A stretch of DNA of 43,861 nucleotides from Porphyromonas bennonis DSM 23058 = JCM 16335 (GTDB lineage Bacteria; Bacteroidota; Bacteroidia; Bacteroidales; Porphyromonadaceae), in assembly GCF_000375645.1 (NCBI RefSeq), contig NZ_AQWR01000016.1, positions 1 through 43,861 of the forward strand. Direction: 5' to 3'. Below, in pieces: positions 16,945 through 24,633 of the stretch (position 1 is its first letter; each line of letters starts with the position of its first letter). The notes below the pieces were generated by a model, which searched no databases, was not told where the DNA came from, and saw only the letters and a program-made list of their open reading frames with translations. Made by a program: the position numbers and the translations under genes.

Positions 16945-17573
16945 AGGGGAAGGTCCTCAGTGGGGATCTCGTTGTCAAACTCACCCGACTCGTCCGAGGT
17001 GCCAAAGCCCTCCGGGTCAAGCTCGGAGCTGTCGAAGGCTTCACTCCCGTACTCATCCGGCGTAGCCTCTTCGTTGAGCTTTCTCTTCCTCTTGCCTTGC
17101 TCCTCGTCGGGGACCTCTGATGAGACCTTTTTTGGCTTATTCTCCTTCTTCTCCTCCTCGACAGGCAGTGTCTGGAGGGGTGGCTCGCCCTCCGATCGTG
17201 AGATCTCAAATACACCGGCGAGGCTGCCGGAGGTCATCTCCCGCAGCTCTATGTAGAAGGCTCTGGATCTCTCGATGTCAAAGGTCAGCATCAGACGCTC
17301 CCTCTCGTTGCTGAGCAGCTCTGAGAGTCGGGTGCTCTCCATGAGATAGACATCCTCGTCAGAGCGACTATGGGGTGGCTCCACCTCGTATACCGTCATC
17401 CGACGGGACCAGCTCTGGTCAGTGAGGTGAATAAGGGAAGGCTCTACAGGCGAGTAGCCGATATCGTCATAGAGTGCACTACGAAAGTCGGCGAAGGTCG
17501 ACTCACTCCCGATACGGATATCTCTCCTGAAGGAGCGAGCCTCCGGTGAGACGATTACAAAACGATAGATCAT
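16941..17573 (-). CDS. pRiA4b ORF-3-like / IS1096-passenger-like protein
   Basis: The 210-residue product starts with about 130 residues resembling the plasmid pRiA4b ORF-3-like fold (PF07929). Its features are MIYRFVIVSPEARSFRRDI, an FADFRSAL helix, and the strand pattern ending LMLTFDIERSRAFYIELRE. The remaining 80 residues are very acidic and low in complexity (Glu, Ser, Asp, Gly with a short Lys-Arg-Lys-Arg-Lys stretch), probably disordered. The name comes from mobile-element homologues, but this copy overlaps both lpxA (4 bases) and miaA (4 bases), so it is a fixed chromosomal operon member. Function is unknown. Confidence 0.75.
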   Translation of the reverse strand: MIYRFVIVSPEARSFRRDIRIGSESTFADFRSALYDDIGYSPVEPSLIHLTDQSWSRRMTVYEVEPPHSRSDEDVYLMESTRLSELLSNERERLMLTFDIERSRAFYIELREMTSGSLAGVFEISRSEGEPPLQTLPVEEEKKENKPKKVSSEVPDEEQGKRKRKLNEEATPDEYGSEAFDSSELDPEGFGTSDESGEFDNEIPTEDLPL

Positions 17574-18364
17574 ACCTCTTTTCCCCTGAGAATACCCCGC
17601 TTAGAACTGCGTATAAAATCGACTATGCGCCGACGCTCAGGGGTGTCCTCAAGTGTTTTCTCAATTGTCTCCAGGGCATCGCTCACGTTGAGTCCCTGGG
17701 CATAGAGTATACGATAGGCATCACTGACGAGTGCGATTTCCTCCTCGGTAAATCCCCGACGGCGCAGACCGATGAGATTAACCCCGGAGAAGACAAGCGG
17801 TTCGCGAGCCGCAATAGCATATGGGGGAATGTCCTTTGTGACCCTACTTCCTCCCTGTGTCATGGTGTGGCGACCAATGAGCGTAAACTGATGGACAAGC
17901 ACTGAGCCGCTTAGTATCGCCCAGTCGTCTATCTCCACTTCACCGGCGATCTGGGAGGCATTACCGATGATCACATGATCCCTCAGCACGCAGTCGTGTG
18001 CCACATGCGCATAGGCCATGATCAGACAGTCCTCCCCGATCACAGTCTTGCCCCTGGAGGCCGTACCCCGACTGACAGTCACATACTCTCGGATCACGGT
18101 CCGATCTCCTATGATGGCCACCGTCTCCTCACCCCTAAACTTCAGATCCTGAGGCACACCGGCGACCACTGCATAGGGATGGATCTCACACTGACTGCCG
18201 ATCCTTGCGCCGGATCGGATGATCGCTCCGCTGTGGACGTGAGTCCCCGGACCGATCTCCACATTGTCCTCCACGATGGCAAAGGGATCCACACGGACAT
18301 CCTCTGCAAGGACAGCACCGTCGGAGACAAGTGCAAGAGAACTGATAGACTTATTTGATACCAT
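17570..18364 (-). CDS. lpxA: UDP-N-acetylglucosamine acyltransferase
   Basis: The 264-residue protein is a left-handed beta-helix acyltransferase with hexapeptide repeats from about residue 20 to 190 (for example VEIGPGTHVHSGAIIRSG). The catalytic His is His123 in MAYAHVAHDC. The lipid-A-specific block is followed by the C-terminal helical domain NLIGLRRRGF. It transfers 3-hydroxyacyl from ACP to UDP-GlcNAc, the first step of lipid A synthesis. It lies between lpxC/fabZ (5-base gap) and the pRiA4b-like gene (4-base overlap). Confidence 0.96.
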   Translation of the reverse strand: MVSNKSISSLALVSDGAVLAEDVRVDPFAIVEDNVEIGPGTHVHSGAIIRSGARIGSQCEIHPYAVVAGVPQDLKFRGEETVAIIGDRTVIREYVTVSRGTASRGKTVIGEDCLIMAYAHVAHDCVLRDHVIIGNASQIAGEVEIDDWAILSGSVLVHQFTLIGRHTMTQGGSRVTKDIPPYAIAAREPLVFSGVNLIGLRRRGFTEEEIALVSDAYRILYAQGLNVSDALETIEKTLEDTPERRRIVDFIRSSKRGILRGKEV

Positions 18365-18369
18365 ATCGT

Positions 18370-19767
18370 TTATTTCTCACCCTCCTGATTAGGTACTACC
18401 TTGGCCACGACCTCAGCCTCGCAGACTATCTGGTCACCTATGTAACCTACTCCTCTAACTCGGGCAAAACCATGCCGTCCCGGTGACAACGCCTCCACTC
18501 GATAGATCACCGTATCGCCGGGTGTCACCTTTTGCCTAAATCTGGCACTCTCTATGCGAGCCAGGTAGGTGGAGTGCGGACCCGGCTCATCTACCATATG
18601 GAGGACAAGTATCCCGGCTATCTGAGCTATCGACTCCACAAGCAAGACACCGGGGACGATAGGCTCCTGAGGGAAGTGTCCCTCAAAGTAAGGCTCGCCA
18701 ACGGAGTAATTCTTCAGCCCCACTGCGGTACCCCCATTTATCTCAATAATACGGTCTACGAGGAGCATCGGGTAGCGGTGCGGAAGGATCTGCATGATGG
18801 CCCGAGTATCCAGGAGCGGCTTTGCCTCAGGGTCATAACTGGGTGCTCGCTTCTCCTCACCCTCTATCACCTCCAGTAGCTTCCGACAGAGTCTGCGATT
18901 GATCGTGTGACCGGGCTTGGTCGCAATCACTCTTCCCCTTATCCTACATCCGGCAAGAGCAAGGTCTCCCAGTACGTCCAGCAGCTTGTGACGGGCAGGC
19001 TCGTTGGGGTAGGCAAGCGGCCGATGGCTGATATACCCGAGCTTAGACGCATCGCTGTGATCCACCCCGAGCTCATCAGAGAGCTTGTCCAGCTCCGTCT
19101 GAGGGAGCTCCCGGTCGTAGATCACCAGCGCATTGTCGAGATCTCCGCCCTTGATCAGATTATTCGCTACTAAAGCCTGTACCTCTCTCACAAAGACAAA
19201 GGTCCTCGCAGGTGCGATCTCCTCAGCAAAGTCATCGCCCCACTCATAGGACGCAAACTGATGCGAGAGGATCGGTGAGTCATAGGAGATCAGCACATCT
19301 ACGGCAAAGGTGTCGTCCGGTAGTAGGGTAAGCCTGGCACCGGACTCCTCATCACAGACCTCGATCTTACGCGGCACGACGAAGAGCTTCGCCTCAGCCT
19401 CCTGCTCCACAAGTCCCACCTCCCGGATCTTATCGACATAAGGTTTGGCGCTCCCGTCTAATATCGGAGCCTCCGGACCATCCAGTTCGATCAGGCAATT
19501 GTCCACACCCATCATGGCGAGTGCGGCCATCATATGCTCGATGGTGCAGACGGAGAAGTCCCCCTCTCTCAGTGTCGTGCAGCGATCAGACTGAGTAGCA
19601 TACTTGACGAGCGCCGGTAGGACAGGCTTGTCCGGCAGGTCGGTCCTGCAGATGCGTATCCCGTGTCCCTCCTCGGCCGGTAAAGCTCTCAGGTGAATGT
19701 ACTTCCCCGTATGCAGTCCCTTACCCTCCAGCTGAAACGATCCCCCCAGGGTATGCTGATGTGTCAT
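18370..19767 (-). CDS. lpxC/fabZ: Fused LpxC deacetylase and FabZ dehydratase
   Basis: This 465-residue fusion carries two enzymes. LpxC (about residues 1-305) deacetylates UDP-3-O-acyl-GlcNAc, the committed step of lipid A synthesis. Its zinc ligands fit His78 (TIEHMMAAL), His260 and Asp264 (HKLLDVLGDLALAG). FabZ (about residues 318-465) dehydrates 3-hydroxyacyl-ACP. It has LPHRYPMLLVDRI with catalytic His330, then GHFPQEPIVPGVLLVES with the catalytic Glu378. The fusion is a known Bacteroidetes arrangement that couples the two uses of hydroxyacyl-ACP. lpxD is 14 bases upstream. Confidence 0.97.
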   Translation of the reverse strand: MTHQHTLGGSFQLEGKGLHTGKYIHLRALPAEEGHGIRICRTDLPDKPVLPALVKYATQSDRCTTLREGDFSVCTIEHMMAALAMMGVDNCLIELDGPEAPILDGSAKPYVDKIREVGLVEQEAEAKLFVVPRKIEVCDEESGARLTLLPDDTFAVDVLISYDSPILSHQFASYEWGDDFAEEIAPARTFVFVREVQALVANNLIKGGDLDNALVIYDRELPQTELDKLSDELGVDHSDASKLGYISHRPLAYPNEPARHKLLDVLGDLALAGCRIRGRVIATKPGHTINRRLCRKLLEVIEGEEKRAPSYDPEAKPLLDTRAIMQILPHRYPMLLVDRIIEINGGTAVGLKNYSVGEPYFEGHFPQEPIVPGVLLVESIAQIAGILVLHMVDEPGPHSTYLARIESARFRQKVTPGDTVIYRVEALSPGRHGFARVRGVGYIGDQIVCEAEVVAKVVPNQEGEK

Positions 19768-19781
19768 ACGTTGTCTCCTCT

Positions 19782-20843
19782 TCAGTTACGCTTATCCCTA
19801 AGCTCCTCCAGCTCCTCTCTCAGACGCTTTACCTCCTTGGTGAGGTCGTAGAGCTGCTTGTCGAGCTGCGGCAGTCGATCGGTCACGGCGGCGCTCTTCA
19901 TCGCCCTGACATAGGGTCTCCCGGGGTAGCCAAACCAATAGCTCCCCTCCTCCTCTATGCTCGCCATGATACCCGTCTGTGCCCCGAAGGTCACCCGATC
20001 GGCAGTCTTCAGGTGACCGGCGATGCCCACCTGACCGCCCAGCCGATTCCACTGACCGATAGTGGTCGAGCCGGCGACGCCGGACTGTGCCGCTATGGCG
20101 GTATGCTCCTTCACCTCACAATTGTGGGCGATCTGGACAAGGTTGTCGATCTTCACTCCCCGCCTGATGATCGTGGCATCGAGTACAGCGCGATCGATAC
20201 AGGCATTAGCCCCCACCTCCACGTCATCCTCGAGGATCACCTTACCGGTCTGCGGGATCTTGTCCCAGCCCTTATCTGTGGGGGCAAATCCAAATCCATC
20301 TGCACCCAAAACGGCACCCGAGTGGAGGATGCAGCGATCCCCGACGATCGTGCGATTACTTATCGTCACCTGCTGATAGATCTTACAGTCCGCCCCTATG
20401 GAGCAGTCCTCGCCGATATAGACCTGGGCCCGGACGATCGTCCGCGCACCCACCTTACTATTCCTCCCAATGTAGACAAAGGGGCCCACCGAGGCGGTCG
20501 GATCCACCTCTGCCGAGGGGTCCACGATGGCAAATTGTGAGATCCCCGCCTCCGGCTCGGAGCCATCTCGTATCACGCTCAGCAGCTTCGCCAGGCTGTC
20601 ATAAGGGTCAGAGACACGTATCAGTGTAGTAGTGACCTCACCTGTCGGTCGGTAGTCTGCCTCCACCAGTACGGCACTGCACTTTGTGGTATAGAGGTAA
20701 TGCTCGTATGCAGGGTTTGCGAGGAAGGAGAGAGTCCCCTCCTGTCCATTCTCTATCCCTCCGAAGTCAAAGAGCTCCACATCAGGATCTCCATCCACGA
20801 CACCGTGGAGGAAGTCCGCCACCTCTTGGGCTGTATATTTCAT
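19782..20843 (-). CDS. lpxD: UDP-3-O-acylglucosamine N-acyltransferase
   Basis: The 353-residue enzyme adds the N-linked hydroxyacyl chain to UDP-3-O-acyl-glucosamine, the third lipid A step. It has the N-terminal uridine-binding domain (about 1-100), then hexapeptide repeats. The active-site block is LVQIAHNCEV, with catalytic His, followed by AIAAQSGVAGSTTIG. The C-terminal coiled helix is Leu/Arg/Glu-rich. It follows pyrF by 13 bases with no terminator seen, so it is probably transcribed from the pyrF promoter. Confidence 0.96.
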   Translation of the reverse strand: MKYTAQEVADFLHGVVDGDPDVELFDFGGIENGQEGTLSFLANPAYEHYLYTTKCSAVLVEADYRPTGEVTTTLIRVSDPYDSLAKLLSVIRDGSEPEAGISQFAIVDPSAEVDPTASVGPFVYIGRNSKVGARTIVRAQVYIGEDCSIGADCKIYQQVTISNRTIVGDRCILHSGAVLGADGFGFAPTDKGWDKIPQTGKVILEDDVEVGANACIDRAVLDATIIRRGVKIDNLVQIAHNCEVKEHTAIAAQSGVAGSTTIGQWNRLGGQVGIAGHLKTADRVTFGAQTGIMASIEEEGSYWFGYPGRPYVRAMKSAAVTDRLPQLDKQLYDLTKEVKRLREELEELRDKRN

Positions 20844-20856
20844 ACGGATTTAATTC

Positions 20857-21687
20857 TCAAATAACGTGATGCCTCTCCAGCTCCCGCTCCATCTCCTCCT
20901 GGAGTGCGATTGACTTGGTGCGGGCGGCGTCAGCAAAGTCCTCCCCCTTGGATGCAAAGATGATCCCTCGGGACGAATTCACAATCAGTCCACACTCCTC
21001 CGTCATGCCGTGACGACAAACCTCCTCCAGCGATCCCCCCTGCTTACCCACACCGGGTACAAGGAGGAAGTAGTCGGGAGCAATCTCCCGGATCTGGTCA
21101 AAGAGGGTTGCCTGAGTCGCACCCGCAACAAACATCAGTTGCTCTGCCGAAGCCCACGACACCGCCGTCTCCAGGACTGCCTGATAGAGCAGTCGACCAT
21201 CCTCCAGCCTCAGATGCTGGAAGTCTGCCGAGCCGGCATTAGAGGTCAGTGCTAGGAGCACCGTCCACCGATCGGTGTACTCAAGGAATGGGGAGAGACT
21301 ATCCCGCCCCATATAGGGCGCCGTCGTGACCGCATCCGCCCCCAGCTCCTCGAAGGCCGCCTTGGCGTACTGAGCCGAGGTATTACCGATGTCGCCCCGC
21401 TTCGCATCCAGGATCACCAGAGTATCAGGATACTGCTCATGCAGATAGTCGATCGTCTCACCCAGCACGTCGATTCCCTCGGCGCCCAGCGGCTCATAGA
21501 AGGCCTCATTGGGCTTATAAGCCACGGCAAGATCTGCAGTAGCATCTATGATCGCTTTATTAAAAGTCAGTACCCCCTCGGCAGTCTGTGGAAGGTGCGG
21601 AGGGAGAAGGGTGGAGTCACTATCCAGGCCGACACAGAGGAAAGACTTCTTACGCCTAATCTGCTCGACGAGTTGCTGCTTATTCAT
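20857..21687 (-). CDS. pyrF: Orotidine 5-phosphate decarboxylase
   Basis: The 276-residue protein matches the longer type 2 OMP decarboxylase, which makes UMP. It has SFLCVGLDSD near the N-terminus and the active-site Lys/Asp block ILDAKRGDIGNTSAQYAKA. ADAVTTAPYMGRDSL and the phosphate-gripping LLVPGVGKQGG follow. As first gene of a unit with lpxD, lpxC/fabZ and lpxA it supplies the uridine nucleotide those enzymes use, although such co-location may be only convenient. A minus-strand -7 element lies at 21714-21721 and a single 16-bp palindrome at 21842-21857. Confidence 0.95.
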   Translation of the reverse strand: MNKQQLVEQIRRKKSFLCVGLDSDSTLLPPHLPQTAEGVLTFNKAIIDATADLAVAYKPNEAFYEPLGAEGIDVLGETIDYLHEQYPDTLVILDAKRGDIGNTSAQYAKAAFEELGADAVTTAPYMGRDSLSPFLEYTDRWTVLLALTSNAGSADFQHLRLEDGRLLYQAVLETAVSWASAEQLMFVAGATQATLFDQIREIAPDYFLLVPGVGKQGGSLEEVCRHGMTEECGLIVNSSRGIIFASKGEDFADAARTKSIALQEEMERELERHHVI

Positions 21688-21713
21688 GTCTCAGTATCCG
21701 TAATGCATTCGGG

Positions 21714-21721
21714 CAAAGGTA
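21714..21721 (-). promoter_or_regulatory. -7 promoter element TACCTTTG ahead of pyrF-lpx operon
   Basis: TACCTTTG on the minus strand fits TAnnTTTG and would give a leader of about 20 bases before the pyrF ATG. No exact -33 TTTG was found at standard spacing. Confidence 0.55.
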
Positions 21722-21841
21722 CTGATTTTTGCCCAATTCTATCCCCTCATTTCACGCTATATAGTTGAACTATGGTGCATCAGAGGGATGTGGTAAGACC
21801 GGGACCGGTGACTTCCTAATGCGTTAGGAGCAGGCTCCGAT

Positions 21842-21857
21842 CTATTACCGGTAATAG
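21842..21857. repeat. Single perfect 16-bp palindrome CTATTACCGGTAATAG
   Basis: This is a perfect palindrome with the consensus CTAWTACCGGTAWTAG of the two four-copy arrays. It lies in the divergent gap between pyrF and the gene at 22120, 120 bases upstream of the pyrF -7 element and 200 bases upstream of the other gene's -7 element. Apart from this site and the promoter elements, the 432-base gap 21688-22119 shows no coding sequence. Confidence 0.85.
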
Positions 21858-22057
21858 AGATACCACTGACAGAGAGGACCATATACAGTCCCGAAAAGCA
21901 GGTGATCGGACGCAAAATACCAGGAAGTCCTCACTTCTCCTGATCCCCTCAAGAAAGACACTCTCTCATCCCGCTCAGTCCCACCACACCAAAATGCGGA
22001 TCAGCCGACGACCCCACAGTTATCAGACAACAATAATTACTGGTCATGAATAAGTTG

Positions 22058-22065
22058 TAACTTTG
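22058..22065 (+). promoter_or_regulatory. -7 promoter element TAACTTTG
   Basis: TAACTTTG fits TAnnTTTG. Transcription would begin about 22070, exactly at the foot of the hairpin at 22071-22105. Confidence 0.6.
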
Positions 22066-22070
22066 ACCAC

Positions 22071-22105
22071 AAAGGGCTGACTCCGAGAAATGAAGTCAGC
22101 CCTTT
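22071..22105 (+). promoter_or_regulatory. Leader hairpin at predicted transcript start
   Basis: A perfect 12-bp stem (AAAGGGCTGACT at 22071-22082 with AGTCAGCCCTTT at 22094-22105) closes an 11-base loop and is followed by CTTATC, a poor T tract. It begins about where the mRNA should start and ends 14 bases before the ATG at 22120. It could be a 5-prime stabilising stem, an attenuator or part of an RNA switch. An ATG inside the loop (22090) would also be in frame, but is buried in the stem-loop. Confidence 0.65.
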
Positions 22106-22119
22106 CTTATCCGGCAGCA

Positions 22120-22590
22120 ATGAATATGACACAATTTTCTCACCGTACCCTCGGGGCAATTGATGTGATCCTGATGCTCGAGGAACTACACAGACGAGGC
22201 TATGAGCGCCTACGTTTCTTTGGCTATACTTCACCTAACGGCATGGCGTATAGAGTCCACATCGCACATCGTGACGCGATGCGGGAAAATGGATATGAGC
22301 TGGAGGGCGATCCTATCTGGTACATGGCTGTAGGGAGTAACAGCTGTGGTGTGACACCAGAGACTCTGGCAGATGAGTTCTTGAGGGAGTATGCAGACCA
22401 CCCGGATCTAAATAGGGCCAAGGCTGAGGATCCCGAGTACGTGCAGTGGTTTTCGAGGGTGGCAGACCTTGCTCAAGAGGGCGTCTATCTCAGCCCCTAT
22501 TCTGAGTATCGCGACTCGTGCCTGCCGAGGGGCTTTATCTACACCATAGGAGATGGGGAGGAGCGAGTGCCACTGCCCCCTTTGCCGTAG
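22120..22590 (+). CDS. Hypothetical protein, family not recognised
   Basis: I do not recognise this 156-residue protein. The ATG at 22120 is preferred because the in-frame ATG at 22090 lies in the loop of a strong leader hairpin; the ATG at 22126 is also possible. The product is soluble, without signal peptide or membrane helix, mixed alpha/beta. Notable stretches are ILMLEELHRRGYERLRFFGY, a Trp-Tyr-Met-Ala-Val-Gly-Ser-Asn segment (about residue 69-76) and an acidic middle. The C-terminus is Pro-rich, with the last Pro immediately before the stop. No catalytic motif is evident. Codon use is like its neighbours. It has its own promoter element and stands alone, converging on mnmE 14 bases away. 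Confidence 0.6.
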   Translation: MNMTQFSHRTLGAIDVILMLEELHRRGYERLRFFGYTSPNGMAYRVHIAHRDAMRENGYELEGDPIWYMAVGSNSCGVTPETLADEFLREYADHPDLNRAKAEDPEYVQWFSRVADLAQEGVYLSPYSEYRDSCLPRGFIYTIGDGEERVPLPPLP

Positions 22591-22604
22591 AGTCACTCTG
22601 GCGG

Positions 22605-24005
22605 TTACTTGCCGATGCAGAAGTGGGAGAAGATGGAGTCGAGGAGGTCCTCCGTGACGACGTCCCCGATTACCTCGCCCATCGCTGCTGTGGCATCACG
22701 CAGGTCCTGCGCCAGCAGCACGGTGGGCTGATCGGTCCTTAGTCCCTCCTCTACCCGCGCCAGTCCATCAGCTGCACGGCGGAGCGCCATCGCCTGACGG
22801 AGGTTGCTGACCACCACCTCACCCTCTGCGACCACGAGGTTGGCAAAGTGACGATGGAGGAGGTAGGTCACCTTCTTCGCCTCCAGGGGATCCCTTCCAG
22901 TGATATCGATCACCTCATGGACACCCAGCGAAGTGAGGTGGTCCGACATCCGACTACGCTCCTCAGGCGTGGTCTCATCGAGCTTATTGAGCAGAGCCAC
23001 CACCTCGGGCGTATCAGAGGGAAGCTTTCGCCACACTTCGTCCACCGCCTCGGTCGTCTCCCGCGGATCGATCATCCAGAGGATGAGCAGTGCAGAGCCG
23101 ACCTCGCGGATCGTCCGCCCGATGCCGAGGCTCTCCACCGGGTCCTCCGTCTCACGCAACCCGGCGGTATCTATGAGGCGAAACTCCTGCCCGTCAATAA
23201 ATAAGTGGCCCTCGATGGTGTCACGGGTGGTGCCCTCCACGTCGGAGACAATAGCACGATCTTCGCCAAGCAGGTTATTGAGCAGGGTAGACTTGCCGAC
23301 ATTAGGGCTGCCCACGATAGCGATCGGTATGCCCCGCTTGACCGCCTCCCCCTTCCGGTAGCTCTCCGAGAGGGCGAGCACCTCCGCCTGCAGTGCTTCG
23401 CAGCTCTGCAGCAGCTCCGGGCGGGAGACAAAGTCGACATCCTCCTCAGAGAAGTCCAGCTCCAGCTCCAGCAGGGAAGCCACCCGGATCAGCCCGTCAC
23501 GCAGCTCTGCGACACGGGTGCCAAAGCGCCCGGTCATCTGGGTGAGCGACATCCTGAGGGCAGATCGATTGGTCGCCAAGATGACATCGTTGACCGCCTC
23601 GGCGCCGCCAAGTGTCAGCTTCCCGGCGAGCACCGCCCGACGGGTAAATTCGCCCCGCTCTGCCACTCTTGCACCCACTTTGCAGAGCTGCTCGATCACC
23701 AGCGAGAGGATCAGCGGCGAGCCGTGCAGAGTCAGCTCCACCATCTCCTCACCGGTATAGGAGTGAGGTGCACGATAGACGAGCGCCATCCCGTCATCGA
23801 TCATCTCGCCCGACGCATGGTCGACAAAACGACCATAGACCATCCGGTAGCCCTCCGTCTGAGAGAGTGACAGAGTGTCCTTGCGCTTAGGGACGAAGAT
23901 CCTATCCACCAGCGAGAGAGCCGACGGACCAGAGACCTTGATCATCCCAACCGCAGAGACTCCGGCAGGCGTGGTGACGGCACAGATGGTATCGTGGATA
24001 GGCAT
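22605..24005 (-). CDS. mnmE: tRNA uridine-5-carboxymethylaminomethyl GTPase
   Basis: The 466-residue GTPase works with MnmG to modify wobble U34 of certain tRNAs. The N-terminal folate-binding domain (about 1-120, starting DTICAVTTPAGVSAVGMIKV) and the helical domain surround a G domain with GSPNVGKSTLLN (about residue 231). GTTRDT and DTAGLRETED follow. The C-terminal FCIGK carries the Cys of the active site. Length is standard. The start codon lies only 14 bases beyond the U-run of a terminator behind rpmE2, so expression may depend on read-through or an unseen promoter. Confidence 0.96.
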   Translation of the reverse strand: MPIHDTICAVTTPAGVSAVGMIKVSGPSALSLVDRIFVPKRKDTLSLSQTEGYRMVYGRFVDHASGEMIDDGMALVYRAPHSYTGEEMVELTLHGSPLILSLVIEQLCKVGARVAERGEFTRRAVLAGKLTLGGAEAVNDVILATNRSALRMSLTQMTGRFGTRVAELRDGLIRVASLLELELDFSEEDVDFVSRPELLQSCEALQAEVLALSESYRKGEAVKRGIPIAIVGSPNVGKSTLLNNLLGEDRAIVSDVEGTTRDTIEGHLFIDGQEFRLIDTAGLRETEDPVESLGIGRTIREVGSALLILWMIDPRETTEAVDEVWRKLPSDTPEVVALLNKLDETTPEERSRMSDHLTSLGVHEVIDITGRDPLEAKKVTYLLHRHFANLVVAEGEVVVSNLRQAMALRRAADGLARVEEGLRTDQPTVLLAQDLRDATAAMGEVIGDVVTEDLLDSIFSHFCIGK

Positions 24006-24019
24006 ATTATATAGGGCGC

Positions 24020-24063
24020 AAAAAAAGCGCTGACGGAGGCCGCAAGCCTTTGTCAGCGCTTAT
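24020..24063 (-). terminator. Intrinsic terminator between rpmE2 and mnmE
   Basis: On the minus strand, AAGCGCTGAC pairs with GTCAGCGCTT around an inner stem of AGGC and GCCT, followed by a run of T residues (A residues at 24020-24026 on the plus strand). It follows the rpmE2 stop codon by about 50 bases and ends 14 bases before the mnmE start codon. Confidence 0.85.
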
Positions 24064-24079
24064 AGTGTCTTGCTTTAGG

Positions 24080-24106
24080 AAAAAAGCGAGCGATGGATCA
24101 CATCGC
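24080..24106 (-). terminator. Secondary hairpin with T-run behind rpmE2
   Basis: On the minus strand GCGATG (24106-24101) pairs with CATCGC (24095-24090), then TCGC and six T residues (24085-24080). The stem is short, but it is placed in tandem with the stronger terminator at 24020-24063. Confidence 0.45.
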
Positions 24107-24114
24107 AAGAGGTC

Positions 24115-24390
24115 TTACTTAGCAGCCTGATCCTCCTTCTTGGCGGCACGCTTACCATAACGATTGAGGAACTTGTCCACACGACCTGCCGTGTCGACGA
24201 GCTTAGCCTTACCGGTATAGAAGGGGTGCGAGCTGCTGGAGATCTCGACTTTGACCAGAGGATAGGTCACACCCTCTACATCGATCGTCTCTTTCGTATC
24301 GACTGTAGAGCGAGTAATGAACATATCGCCATTAGACATATCCTTAAATACTACCTCACGATAGTTGTCCGGATGAATACCCTGTTTCAT
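24115..24390 (-). CDS. rpmE2: 50S ribosomal protein L31, type B
   Basis: The 91-residue product begins [19 protein letters not shown] and contains [20 protein letters not shown] and [12 protein letters not shown], the pattern of type B L31. The zinc-binding Cys residues of type A are absent, as expected for the zinc-independent paralogue. It sits at the intersubunit bridge of the ribosome. A minus-strand -7 element TACATTTG at 24442-24449 gives a leader of about 45 bases, and two hairpins with T-runs follow the gene. Confidence 0.96.
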   Translation of the reverse strand: MKQGIHPDNYREVVFKDMSNGDMFITRSTVDTKETIDVEGVTYPLVKVEISSSSHPFYTGKAKLVDTAGRVDKFLNRYGKRAAKKEDQAAK

Positions 24391-24441
24391 TGCTATATCG
24401 TCTTATGTAAATGTTATCGGACTAATTATGACTTGCGACCG

Positions 24442-24449
24442 CAAATGTA
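24442..24449 (-). promoter_or_regulatory. -7 promoter element TACATTTG ahead of rpmE2
   Basis: The minus strand reads TACATTTGCGG, a good match to TAnnTTTG plus the common following GC. It is one half of the divergent 243-base gap 24391-24633, which holds no other recognised feature except the opposing promoter. Confidence 0.6.
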
Positions 24450-24587
24450 CTACAATTTTCCTATTCCTCCATATCCCCAACACCTTAATATCCACTTGAT
24501 CCAAGCAGAAACAGAGCTAAGTCCATCACTACACTCGAAAGATAGAGGGACACCATCGGACTGAAGGAGGCTAATCCAACAAATAAC

Positions 24588-24595
24588 TACATTTG
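24588..24595 (+). promoter_or_regulatory. -7 promoter element TACATTTG ahead of DUF262 gene
   Basis: TACATTTG lies 38 bases before the ATG of the DUF262 gene. No exact -33 TTTG is visible. Confidence 0.55.
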
Positions 24596-24633
24596 TGGAG
24601 CCACTTATATCAACTTACACTTAGATAACGACT

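Noticed and set aside
24205-24220. Further array site with ACCGGTA inside rpmE2
   Set aside because: The outer arms do not match, and the bases encode conserved L31 residues (Tyr-Thr-Gly). A similar ACCGGTATAG inside mnmE (about 23750) is also coding coincidence.
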